NCBI RefSeq assembly: GCF_001929375.1 | Contig: NZ_MSGO01000040.1 | Span: forward strand, 1-42,691 | DNA: 42,691 nucleotides | Direction of reading: 5' to 3' | Source of the DNA: Actinomyces oris | GTDB taxonomy: Bacteria > Actinomycetota > Actinomycetes > Actinomycetales > Actinomycetaceae | In this document: positions 8,771 to 16,962 of the stretch, piece by piece | Numbering within the stretch: position 1 is the first letter of the stretch | Layout of the letters: every line of letters begins with the position of its first letter | Notes under the pieces: generated by a model | The model's input: only the letters and a program-made list of their open reading frames with translations | Told to the model about the DNA's origin: nothing | The model's database searches: none | Made by a program: the position numbers and the translations under genes

Positions 8771-10033
8771 TCAGCGGCGCGGCGCGGCCTCCAGCAGCTC
8801 GCGGGGCAGGAGCCGGGCCAGCTCGTAGCCGTCGGCGCCCACGACGACGGGCACGTCGGCCTCGGCCAGGGTCCGGGCCTCGGGCCCGATGCCCATGGGG
8901 TGGGCGGTCAGACCTCCGGCGAGCACCTGCTGGGTGGGAGTCAGGCGGCGGATGGCGACGGCGGCGATCCGGTCAGCGTGGTGGCGGGCGGCCTCGCCGT
9001 AGATGTACGGGTCGTGCTGGCCGTCGTCGCCGAAGAGGAGCCAGGTGATCTGGGGCAGGTCGATCATGAGCCGGCGCAGCTCGGTGCGCTTGTGCTCGAT
9101 GCCCGAGCGGAACCAGCCGGTGTTGGTCGGCCCCCAGTCGGTCATGAGCGCGGGCCCCGAGGGGAATCCGTGGCGGGAGAAGAAGGAGCGCAGGGTGGGG
9201 ACCACGTTCCAGGCGCCGGTGGACAGGTACATCATCGGGGTGCCGGGGTGGGCGGCCTGGATGCGCGAGTAGAGCTCGGCCATCCCGGGGACGGGCTCGC
9301 GCGCCGAGGAGTACTTGACGAGCTGGTTCCAGGCGGCCACGAGCACGCGGGGGACGTGCGTGACCATGGCGGTGTCGTCGATGTCGGAGATGATGCCCAG
9401 GCGCGGCCCCTCGGGGATGATGAGGACCTTGGCGGCCACCGCGTGCGCCCCCATCGCCTCGATCCGGGCCTCGTGCCAGCCCGGCTCCAGGCCGTGATCG
9501 CGCACGACGACGTCGATGTAGCCGCTGCGGTCGGCCCGGGTGCGCACACTGGCGCGGCCCACGCGGACCGTCACGGGCAGGAAGGCCACCGGCACCTCAA
9601 TGAACAGGCGCCAGCCGCGCTGGGCATCGCTCAGCCCGGTCATGGCGAAGCTGCGGGCCTGGGCGGCGCTGACGGGAAGAGCAGCGGGCAGGGAACGGAA
9701 CAGCGGCCCCTCGGCGGGGGCGTCCTGGGGGCGCATCACCATGCGGGCCAGGACCCGGGCCATGGGGGCGGACCGGGTGGGCTGGGAGGAGCCGGAGGAG
9801 GCGCCGCGTGACGCTGAGGCGGAGGGCCGGTGGGCTCCGGCCCCGCTGCGCTGGGCCGCCGTGTCCTGGTACTGCTCCTGGTGCTGCGCCGTCGGGCGCG
9901 GCTGAGCCGGGGAGCTGGTGCCGTAGCCGTCGTAGGGAATGACGCGGGGGCGCCAGCCCTGGCGCTTGAGGACGGGGACGGTGTCGCGATGGAACTGGTC
10001 CTCGACGGCGCGGGCGATGTCGGAGAGGGGCAC
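8771..10033 (-). CDS. App1-family (DUF2183) phosphatidate-phosphatase-like protein
   Basis: 420 residues. The C-terminal half carries the App1 catalytic domain of the HAD-like class: SDIDDTAMVT (DxDxT, Asp217 and Asp219), LSTGAWNV, then LLFGDDGQHDPYIYGE, which matches the family's GDsGqkDpeiY block. Fungal App1 is a Mg-dependent phosphatidate phosphatase; bacterial members are largely uncharacterised. The N-terminal part has the RPRVIPYDGYG block typical of this family, interrupted by a Gln/Ser/Ala-rich insertion (about 42-90). No signal peptide is seen, so it is probably cytoplasmic acting at membrane lipids. GTG start with AGGAT upstream. Lies downstream of the GT87 gene across a repeat-rich gap. 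Confidence 0.88.
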   Translation of the reverse strand: MPLSDIARAVEDQFHRDTVPVLKRQGWRPRVIPYDGYGTSSPAQPRPTAQHQEQYQDTAAQRSGAGAHRPSASASRGASSGSSQPTRSAPMARVLARMVMRPQDAPAEGPLFRSLPAALPVSAAQARSFAMTGLSDAQRGWRLFIEVPVAFLPVTVRVGRASVRTRADRSGYIDVVVRDHGLEPGWHEARIEAMGAHAVAAKVLIIPEGPRLGIISDIDDTAMVTHVPRVLVAAWNQLVKYSSAREPVPGMAELYSRIQAAHPGTPMMYLSTGAWNVVPTLRSFFSRHGFPSGPALMTDWGPTNTGWFRSGIEHKRTELRRLMIDLPQITWLLFGDDGQHDPYIYGEAARHHADRIAAVAIRRLTPTQQVLAGGLTAHPMGIGPEARTLAEADVPVVVGADGYELARLLPRELLEAAPRR

Positions 10034-10070
10034 CCCTGGATCCTAGACGACTCAGTGGTTCCGATCTTGT

Positions 10071-10158
10071 GCGGTCGTAGGGTAGGTCGCGCGTTCGTAG
10101 GGTAGGTCGCGCGGTCGTACCCTTAACCCTCGACCGCGCGCCATAAGGTACGAACGCG
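10071..10158. repeat. 20-bp tandem repeat plus inverted copies
   Basis: Two adjacent 20-base copies, gcgktcgtagggtaggtcgc (10071-10090 and 10091-10110, one difference), and a third partial copy (10111-10119). Downstream sequence then runs the other way: cgaccgcgcg (10131-10140) and tacgaacgcg (10149-10158), the latter the complement of the copy junction. The whole gap between the App1 and GT87 genes is built from this unit. Confidence 0.75.
10108..10140 (-). terminator. Perfect 10-bp hairpin after the GT87 gene
   Basis: Arms cgcgcggtcg (10108-10117) and cgaccgcgcg (10131-10140), a 13-base loop, 46 bases past the stop of the GT87 gene on the minus strand. No T-run follows; it may be a terminator or a binding site within the repeat cluster. 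Confidence 0.4.
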
Positions 10159-10185
10159 AGCGCCTCTCGCGCCTCTCAGCGCCCC

Positions 10186-11544
10186 TCAGCGGCGCAGGGC
10201 CCTCAGGCGCCGGCCGCTCGCCCACCACAGGACGGCTCCGCAGGCCAGCGCCCACCAGGTGTAGCTCGAGCCGACGGCCTTGGCCCAGGTGGGCCAGTTC
10301 TGCTCCACATGGTTCTGCTCGGGGAACCACCACTGCATCGCCAGGACGAAGACGAGGAACCCGGCGGCGCCGGCCACGCCGAGCGCGGTTGAGCGCCAGC
10401 GCCAGGTCGCCGCCGCCACCGACATGAGCGCGGGCAGGCACCACACCCAGTGGTGCGACCAGGAGATGGGGGAGATGAGCAGGCCGAGCACCATGACCAC
10501 GCTGATCTGAAGGGACAGGACCAGGCCGTCGTCCTGCCCGGGACCTCCGGCCTCGCCGCCGGCACCCCGCAGTCGATCCAGCCTGCGGCACAGGGACCAG
10601 ACCGCCACCACGGCGAGCAGGGAGCAGAGCGCCCAGGTGAGGTTCCAGGCTGACTCCGGCAGGCCCCGGGCGATCGCCCCCTTGAGGTTCTGGTTGCCCG
10701 AGTAGTCGGCGAAACCGGCGCGTCCCGGATCCCACATGGCCGAGGTGAAGAACTCCCAGGACTCGGCGGGGGCCGCCAGGGCGGCCAGGAGCGTCAGCCC
10801 GACGGCGCTGCCCGCCATGGTGGCCGCCGCCCGCCACTCCCGGCGCGCCAGGAGCACCAGGATCGCGACCGCCGGCGTCAGCTTGATCGCCGCGGCCAGA
10901 CCGCTGAGGACCCCGCGCCAGCGCGAGCGCTCGGGAACCAGGAACAGGTCAACGGCCACCAGCGCCATGAGAATGGCGTTGACCTGCGCGTACTCCATGG
11001 TCTTGGGGAAGGGCTCCAGGGCGATGACCCCGATGAGCGCCAGCCACGGCGCTACGGTGTGCGCCATCCGGGGCGCGAGAGCCAGCCGTCTGAGAACCGC
11101 GTAGGTGGTCACGGCGGCGCACAGCGGCGTGGCCACGATCAGCAGCACAGTGGCCGACTGGTACGACATCCAAGTCAGTGGTGCGATCACCCAGGCCGCC
11201 AGAGGCGTGTAGGTGAAGGGCCACAGGTGCTGGGCCGGGTTGGCGTACCAGCTGTAGAGGTCCCCGCCGTCGAGCCACTGGTGGACGGCCTCGTAGTAGA
11301 CGAAGGAGTCCAGCTTGAACAGCCACTGGCCGGTGTCATCCACCAGGGACCAGTAGGCGGGCACCAGCAGAGCCAGCCATCCCAGAACGGCGACGACGGG
11401 CGCTGAGGCGACGGCGCGCGCGGCCGTGACCAGCCGCGGGGGCCGGGCGGCAGGCGTCCCGCTCCCGGGGGCCGGGCGGTCCGTGGGGCCGGTGCCCGAC
11501 TGGGAGGGACGGGAGGCGTGTTGTGGATTTCCTGCGATCGGCAT
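10186..11544 (-). CDS. GT87-family (DUF2029) polyprenol-linked mannosyltransferase-like membrane protein
   Basis: 452 residues, roughly 10-12 membrane helices. Family blocks are a first-loop acidic segment (DSFVYYEAVHQWLDGGDLY), WPFTYTPLAAWVIAPLTW, QVNAILMALVAVDLFLVPE, AAIKLTPAVAILVLLARRE and LLISPISWSHHWVW. GT87 enzymes use polyprenyl-phosphate-linked mannose on the outer face of the membrane; in mycobacteria PimE and MptC add mannose to phosphoinositol mannosides or lipomannan. Substrate here is inferred only from family. A Pro/Thr/Ser-rich leader of about 40 residues precedes helix 1. The next gene upstream on this strand is the broken MFS gene, 60 bp away. Confidence 0.86.
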   Translation of the reverse strand: MPIAGNPQHASRPSQSGTGPTDRPAPGSGTPAARPPRLVTAARAVASAPVVAVLGWLALLVPAYWSLVDDTGQWLFKLDSFVYYEAVHQWLDGGDLYSWYANPAQHLWPFTYTPLAAWVIAPLTWMSYQSATVLLIVATPLCAAVTTYAVLRRLALAPRMAHTVAPWLALIGVIALEPFPKTMEYAQVNAILMALVAVDLFLVPERSRWRGVLSGLAAAIKLTPAVAILVLLARREWRAAATMAGSAVGLTLLAALAAPAESWEFFTSAMWDPGRAGFADYSGNQNLKGAIARGLPESAWNLTWALCSLLAVVAVWSLCRRLDRLRGAGGEAGGPGQDDGLVLSLQISVVMVLGLLISPISWSHHWVWCLPALMSVAAATWRWRSTALGVAGAAGFLVFVLAMQWWFPEQNHVEQNWPTWAKAVGSSYTWWALACGAVLWWASGRRLRALRR

Positions 11545-11604
11545 CGTGCTGAGTGTAGAAGAGGCACCAAGAACGCTGGGAATCGAGCCTCCCGCCGACG
11601 TCGC

Positions 11605-12859
11605 TCAGTGACCGCCCAGAGAACGGGTGGTTCGTGCTCGCCTGAGCGCGCGCAGCCCCAGAACGCCAACCACGACGGCGCCCCAGCCGAAGGCCGCCAC
11701 CGCCAGGTACCCGGCACGCGAGCCGCCGGCGTCCGTGGCCTGCCCCGCCAGCAGAGAACCGATCGAGACCCCGATGTTGAGCGCCGTGCTCACCCAAGCC
11801 AGGCCCTCGGTCAGCTGGGAGGGGGCCACCGTCACCTGCACGATGTTGTTACCGCTGGTCAGGGTGGGGGCGATGGCGAGCCCCGTCAGGAGCGCCAGGA
11901 CGGACAGCACCACCAGGCTCGGCGCGAAACCGAAGGTCGAGGCCCCCACCGCGAGCCCCACCAGCCCGGCCATGAGCTGCTTCCACAACGGCCACCCCCA
12001 CGTGCGCGAGCCGTAGAGGAGGGCCGCGACGAAGGAGCCCACGCCCCAGACCGCCAGGACGAGCCCCGAGGCGGACTTGTGCCCGGCCTCGGTGGCGAAG
12101 GCCACCGCGGCGACGTCGTTGGCCCCGAACATGGCCCCCAGGATGAGGAAGACGATGGCGATGGACACCATGGCCCCGTAGCGCATCACCGGAGGATGCG
12201 CCGTGCCCTGATCTGACTGCTCGGCGGCCTCAGCGGTGCGCCGCGGCCGAGTCGGGTGCGGCGCGGGCTCGGTGGCGCGCTGGCTGAGGAACCACAGCCC
12301 CCCGAACAGCTGCATCACCACACAGCACACCCAGCCCGAGGTCACCGGCAGGAGCGGCGTCGTGCACAGGGCCGTGGCCAGCACCGGCCCGAGAATGAAA
12401 GCCACCTCATCCAGGGCCGCCTCCAGGGAGAAGGCCGCGTGAACCTCCTCGGGGCGGGTGAGCATCGCCGTCCAGCGCGCCCGCACCAGTGAGCCCATGG
12501 AACCCGGCCAGGCCCCCGGCCAGGGCCGACATCACGGCCAGGAGCCCCAGGTGCGCGTGCATGGCGGCGGCGACGGCCAGCCCCACCAGGCTCAAGGACG
12601 ACACGAGGACCGCGGGGAGCATGACCCGCGACTGGCCGTAGCGGTCGACGCAGCGGGCAAGGATCGGCGCCCCGATGGCCATGGCCACGAAGTTCGCGGC
12701 ACTGACCAGGCCCGCGGCCGTGTAGGAGCCGTAGAGCTCCTCGACCGCCAGGATCGTGGAGATCCCCACCATGGACATGGGGAAACGGGCAATGAGCCCG
12801 GCACTCGTGAAGGAGCGGGCACCGGGGTGAATGAGGATCGTTCGGTAGGAGGTGGCCAT
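11605..12859 (-). pseudogene. MFS transporter gene with a one-base frameshift
   Basis: Two overlapping frames make one major facilitator. The first (from ATG 12859) holds helices 1-4 with motif A-like APILARCVDRYGQSRVMLP. The second (to the stop at 11605) continues with ARWTAMLTRPEEVHAAFSLE, a family block after helix 4, and the remaining helices. In coding orientation the junction is GCCGGGTTCCATGGGCTC. Removing one T of the TT (plus-strand 12501-12502) gives a continuous Ala-Gly-Ser-Met-Gly-Ser-Leu. Total span 1255 bases, one more than a multiple of three, for a ~417-residue protein. Both halves keep good codon use, so the lesion is recent or a sequencing error. Substrate unknown. Confidence 0.85.
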
Positions 12860-12952
12860 GTCGGACGTCGTGCGCTGCTGGAAGGTGAGGCTGAGAGGGA
12901 GAGGACAGGTCGGAGCCCCGGCGGGCGGGGCTCCGACCTCGGGTGAGACTGA

Positions 12953-14248
12953 TCAGTTGCCGCCGTGGGTGGTGGAGACGACCTTCTCGCGGCTGAGAGT
13001 GAAGCCCTGGCCATTGACCTGGTTCCAGCACTGCATGCCGGAGTCGGCTGACTCGCAGGCGAAAGTGGAGTTCTTGGCGGCGGAGCCGTAGCTGAGGCTG
13101 ACGCCCTTGGGGGTGAAGGTCGACCCGCAGCTCTGGCTGGACTTCCCGTCAGCGCCGATCGTGACCGTCAGCGGCTTCGAGGACGGGCAGGAGGCGGTCG
13201 AGGCGTGCTCGTTGATGACGCAGGTGACGTCCTTATCGTTCAGGGTGCAGCTGATGTTGCCGCTGGGGGCGTCGAAGCCGGACAGCTCCTGAGCGTTGGG
13301 GGGCGCGGGCGCCTTGAGCGTGGGGGTCGCCGAGGCGCTCGGGGTGGCCGAGGCCTTGGGGGAGGCGGACTGGGAGGCCAGGGAGGGGCCGTCCTGAGCA
13401 GCGGCCTGGCTGGAGTCGGCCGGTGCCTCGGTGCCCGAGTCGGCGGCCGAGCCCTTGCCGCTGCCGCCGGAGAGGTACCAGGTCGCCAGGAAGGCCAGGA
13501 CGGTGGCCACCAGGATCGCCAGGATGAGCAGGATGCGGTTGGAGGTCAGGAAGGAGGAGGGGGGCTGGGAGTCGTCGTCCTCGGTGCCGACGCCGAAGAC
13601 GCCGTCGTCGCCGGTTACTGCCGGGGCGTGCTGCACGGGAGCGGGAATGACCGGGCTCTGCGCCTGGGAGACGTTCGCGGACTGCTGGAAGGTCTGCTGC
13701 AGGGCGGGCTGAACCGGCCGGGCCGGCGACTGGGAGGCCATCGCCTGGGCGGGGTGGGGCGTGGCGACGGTCGGGTCGCCCGTGGCCTGGAATCCGTCAA
13801 CCTGTGTGTTCGCGCCGGCCGCGTTGAAGGCGCTCGGTGCGCTCGCGGCGCTCCTCGAGCTGGTGGCGGAGATCGCAGAGGCACCGGAGACCGCGCTGCC
13901 GGACTGCAGCGAACGGGGCAGGGTCACCTGAGTGGGGGCCTCGGAGGACCTGGCCGACGGTGCGCTCGGCTGGGCGCCGGGGGGTGAGACCACCGCCAGC
14001 TGAGGCGATGACTGCGCCGACGGCGCCGACGGCGCTGACTGGGGCTGGCTGCCGCGTGAGGCCAGAGCTGCGTCGACCGCGGGGTCTCCCAGGGTTCCCA
14101 GCCACTCCAGGAGAGCGGGATAGGTGCGTGGGTTGGCGGCGATGTAGGGGCGCAGGCCGGGGTAGTTCTGCGCCAGCTGGTGGAGGGTCTCCAACTCCGC
14201 GTTGGGATCCTGCGCTCGCGCGACAAGCTCGTCCTTGGCCTGAGACAT
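12953..14248 (-). CDS. LRV-domain membrane protein with six-cysteine ectodomain
   Basis: 431 residues. N-terminal helical domain (1-63; DELVARAQDPNAELETLHQL...YPALLEWLGTL) resembles the variant leucine-rich-repeat domain seen in actinobacterial membrane proteins next to FHA/PP2C genes. A ~170-residue Ser/Ala/Pro/Gln-rich linker follows, then an acidic patch, one membrane helix (238-259), a second Ser/Ala linker and an extracytoplasmic domain (about 325-431) with six cysteines (ISC, VTC, ASC, QSC, FAC, MQC), probably three disulfides. The start is ATG at 14248, preceded by GAAGGA; an ATG at 14302 is open but has no such site. Divergent from the PP2C gene. Likely a sensor or anchor linking the cytoplasm to the envelope, by inference. 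Confidence 0.8.
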   Translation of the reverse strand: MSQAKDELVARAQDPNAELETLHQLAQNYPGLRPYIAANPRTYPALLEWLGTLGDPAVDAALASRGSQPQSAPSAPSAQSSPQLAVVSPPGAQPSAPSARSSEAPTQVTLPRSLQSGSAVSGASAISATSSRSAASAPSAFNAAGANTQVDGFQATGDPTVATPHPAQAMASQSPARPVQPALQQTFQQSANVSQAQSPVIPAPVQHAPAVTGDDGVFGVGTEDDDSQPPSSFLTSNRILLILAILVATVLAFLATWYLSGGSGKGSAADSGTEAPADSSQAAAQDGPSLASQSASPKASATPSASATPTLKAPAPPNAQELSGFDAPSGNISCTLNDKDVTCVINEHASTASCPSSKPLTVTIGADGKSSQSCGSTFTPKGVSLSYGSAAKNSTFACESADSGMQCWNQVNGQGFTLSREKVVSTTHGGN

Positions 14249-14659
14249 GCTGGGTCCTTCGAGGGTCGGGAAAACGACGTCGGTCCAGGTTGTGACCGGC
14301 ACCTGGGGCCGTCGTGGGTCGGGTGTCGGGCCGCCCGCGATACCGAGTCAGGGAACGCAGTACCGGCTCGGCGGCATGCGGGTCGGTCAGCCGGCCACGT
14401 TGGAAGACTACCTGAGGACACCGCCATTTCGACTGCTTGACGGGTCACGGCCGCAGCCTGTCAGTGTCGGCCGACGCGGATCGCCGCCGATGACGGCGGT
14501 GGTGGAGGCCCGGTTGGCGGGCGGATCGGGAGCCGGCGCTGTTCGCCGTCGGCTCGGTGCGGACTCCCACATGATGGAATCGGGGCGGTGGTGCGGTGGT
14601 TCCGGACGGGGTGCTGGGGTTTACTAGGGGAGTGCAAGCGACGCAGGGAAAGGGAGCCG
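14249..14659. other. Divergent intergenic region between the LRV and PP2C genes
   Basis: 411 bases with no supportable gene. It must hold promoters for both directions. Near the right end TTTACTAG (about 14622) could be a -10 element for the PP2C run; no convincing -35 is seen. A small hairpin (ccgccgatgacggcgg) lies in the middle. Confidence 0.5.
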
Positions 14660-15526
14660 ATGACCGAGCACGTTCGTGCTGACGCCGATGCCATCGTGAT
14701 CCGCGGTGAAGACGGTGTCAGGGCCTCGGAGGTCGTTGTCGGTGCGGCCACCGACGTGGGGCGCCTGCGGACGATCAACGAGGACGGCTACCTCGCCATC
14801 GCTCCGGCCTTCGTCGTCGTCGACGGGATGGGCGGGCACGCCGCCGGCCGTATGGCCACGCAGGTGGCCCTCGATTCCCTCTACTCACTGGCCGGGGCGA
14901 CCATCATCGACGTCGACACGGTGGTTCGCGCGGTGGTGGCCGCCCAGGAGGCGATCATCGCCATCCCGTCCCACGCCGCATACCTGCCCGGTGCGACGAT
15001 CGCCGGCGTCATCCTGACCTGGATGGCTGACGAGCAGGGGGTGACGCGACCGACCTGGGTCATCTTCAACGTCGGAGACGCCCGGGTCTACCTGCTGCGC
15101 GACGACATGCTCTCCCAGGTCACCCGCGACCACTCCCGGGTCCAGATTCTCATCGAGACCGGTGAGCTCACCCCCGAGCAGGCGCGCCGCGACCCCCGAC
15201 GCAACGTCGTCACCCGCGCGCTGGGCGGAGGCATCGCCGACTCCGGCGTCCCGGACCTCTACACCGTTCCGGTGGCCGCCGGAGACCGGTTCCTCATCTG
15301 CTCCGACGGACTCAGTGACGAGCTCGACGACGAGGCCATCGCCACCGTGCTGGCGGCCGGCTACCCGGCGCAGCGCACGGCCGAGCTCCTCGTGGCCGCC
15401 TCCTTGGAGGGCGGAGGGCACGACAACACCACCGCCGTCGTCGTCGACTCCCTCCAGATGCCGACTCCTCCGCCGGGGGCGCACACGTCCTGCCCCGGTG
15501 ACGCGAGCAGTCAGGGGGCGCAGTGA
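14660..15526 (+). CDS. PP2C-family Ser/Thr protein phosphatase
   Basis: 288 residues, a soluble catalytic domain with a Pro/Ser-rich tail and no membrane helix. All PPM metal-site blocks are present: RTINEDG (R37, D42), FVVVDGMGGHAAG (D55-H60), IFNVGDARVYLLRDD (about 136-149), TRDHSR, NVVTRALGG, LICSDGLSD (D216) and GGHDNTTAVVVD (D255). It should remove phosphate from Thr/Ser on partners such as FHA-bound proteins, counteracting PknB-type kinases; no kinase is in the window. ATG at 14660 is preceded by GGGAAAGGGAG. Its stop overlaps the GTG start of the FHA gene (GTGA), indicating one transcript. Confidence 0.92.
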   Translation: MTEHVRADADAIVIRGEDGVRASEVVVGAATDVGRLRTINEDGYLAIAPAFVVVDGMGGHAAGRMATQVALDSLYSLAGATIIDVDTVVRAVVAAQEAIIAIPSHAAYLPGATIAGVILTWMADEQGVTRPTWVIFNVGDARVYLLRDDMLSQVTRDHSRVQILIETGELTPEQARRDPRRNVVTRALGGGIADSGVPDLYTVPVAAGDRFLICSDGLSDELDDEAIATVLAAGYPAQRTAELLVAASLEGGGHDNTTAVVVDSLQMPTPPPGAHTSCPGDASSQGAQ

Positions 15527-16860
15527 CGGTCTCCCCGGTTCCCTCTCTCTCCCTGCCACGTGAGCGCGTTCCGCTGCCCGAGGGGCTGACGCGCCTGTCG
15601 GGCGGCGCTCTGCGGGTCGACGGCGTTGACGGGACCGCCGTCATCAACCCGGCTGCCGGCTGCGAGCCCGGTGGCGTCTCCGTTGAGACGGGGCTGCGGG
15701 TCCTGCAGGCCCTGGGTGGCACCTACCTGCCGAGGGTGGGGCCGGCGGCCCCGGCGGCCCCGGCGACTCTGAGCGCGCCCTCCCCGCAGGTCGCCGCGGC
15801 CTCGCCGGTCGCAGCGCTCCGGCGCTCGGACCTGCGGTCCATGACGCCGGAGCCCGCCGGTATCGTCCCGGCGGAGCCCAGTGACGAGACCACGCTGCTC
15901 AAGCCGATCACCCCGGTCTCCCAGTCGCCCCAGGAGACGGCCCCGGTGCCCTGGGAGACGCCTTCTTCTGCCGTGGTCTCTTCTCCTGCCGGGGCCGACG
16001 GTCCCGCGGACTCGGCTCCCGAGCTGCTGGAGACGGGTGTCTGGGAGGACCCCGACGACTCCTACGAGCCTGCGCAGCAGCACCCGCAGACCGCTGCGGA
16101 GCCCGCTGCGCAGACCACTGCGGAGAGCCTGGACACCGGCGACGTGAGCCCGTTCCCGGACTACCCCGAGCCGGAGCCCGGGTCGGGGCGCCGGCGCCGC
16201 GGTGCCCATCGGGCCCCCACAGCGCCCTCGGCGAGCTCGGGCGGCAGCCCGACGGCCAACACCCCCACTGCGCCGGACAACTCCAAGAGCAAGCAGCCCC
16301 AGCCCGTCCGCGAGCCCCAGCCGTTGGAGGCCCTGCCCAACACGGAGGTCGTCCCCGCCTCCGAGGCGGCTCTGATCGCCGCGCCCCCCGTGCGGGCCTC
16401 GCTCTGCCCCCAGGGGCACGCCAATCCTCCCGAGCTCCGGGAGTGCCTGCTGTGCTCCCAGCCCCTGACGGGAGTGTTCTCCTACGTTCGCCGGCCGGCC
16501 CTGGCCACGCTGACCCTGTCGACCGGTGCCGCCGTCGAGGTCGCCGGCGACGTCGTCATCGGACGCGCCCCCCAGGTTCAGGCCGGGGGCGATCCGCACA
16601 TCGTGGCCCTGGTCCCGGTGGCCAGCCCGCAGCACATGGTCTCGCGCTCCCACCTCATGCTCACGACCTCGGGGTGGAGCATCCTGGCCCAGGACCTCGG
16701 CTCGTCCAACGGCACGGTCCTGGCTCGCCCCGGTGCGACGCCGGTCATGCTGGGGCCGGGAATGCCGACACCGGTCTTCATGGGGGATCTCATGGATGTC
16801 GGCGACGGGGTGACGCTCCGTATCGATCCGCCGTCATGGCTGAGGTTCCGTAGTGGCTGA
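15523..16860 (+). CDS. FHA-domain protein with CxxxH/CxxC zinc ribbon
   Basis: 445 residues, cytoplasmic. The N-terminal ~70 residues form a small ordered part, then a long Pro/Ala/Glu-rich disordered linker (about 75-285). A zinc-ribbon-like segment follows (C295-P-Q-G-H299...C308-x2-C311) and then a complete FHA domain (about 343-430): VIGRAP, VSRSHLML and DLGSSNGTV hold the Gly-Arg, Ser-x-x-His and Asn-Gly positions needed to bind phosphothreonine. It is translationally coupled to the PP2C phosphatase and so probably binds a phosphoprotein that the phosphatase resets. The C-terminal tail ends right after the FHA fold. Confidence 0.88.
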   Translation: MTVSPVPSLSLPRERVPLPEGLTRLSGGALRVDGVDGTAVINPAAGCEPGGVSVETGLRVLQALGGTYLPRVGPAAPAAPATLSAPSPQVAAASPVAALRRSDLRSMTPEPAGIVPAEPSDETTLLKPITPVSQSPQETAPVPWETPSSAVVSSPAGADGPADSAPELLETGVWEDPDDSYEPAQQHPQTAAEPAAQTTAESLDTGDVSPFPDYPEPEPGSGRRRRGAHRAPTAPSASSGGSPTANTPTAPDNSKSKQPQPVREPQPLEALPNTEVVPASEAALIAAPPVRASLCPQGHANPPELRECLLCSQPLTGVFSYVRRPALATLTLSTGAAVEVAGDVVIGRAPQVQAGGDPHIVALVPVASPQHMVSRSHLMLTTSGWSILAQDLGSSNGTVLARPGATPVMLGPGMPTPVFMGDLMDVGDGVTLRIDPPSWLRFRSG

Positions 16861-16962
16861 GGTCACTGTCCGAGTGGTAGTGCTTCGCCGGTGCGGCTCC
16901 GGGTTCTCGGCAAGACTGGACCCGGGTACCGATCATGAGCCGGGACCGTGGAAGGAGAATTC

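Noticed and set aside
15511-16653. 380-codon minus-strand frame across the FHA gene
   Set aside because: Arg/Gly-rich antisense shadow created by G/C bias; the plus strand has clear FHA and ribbon motifs.
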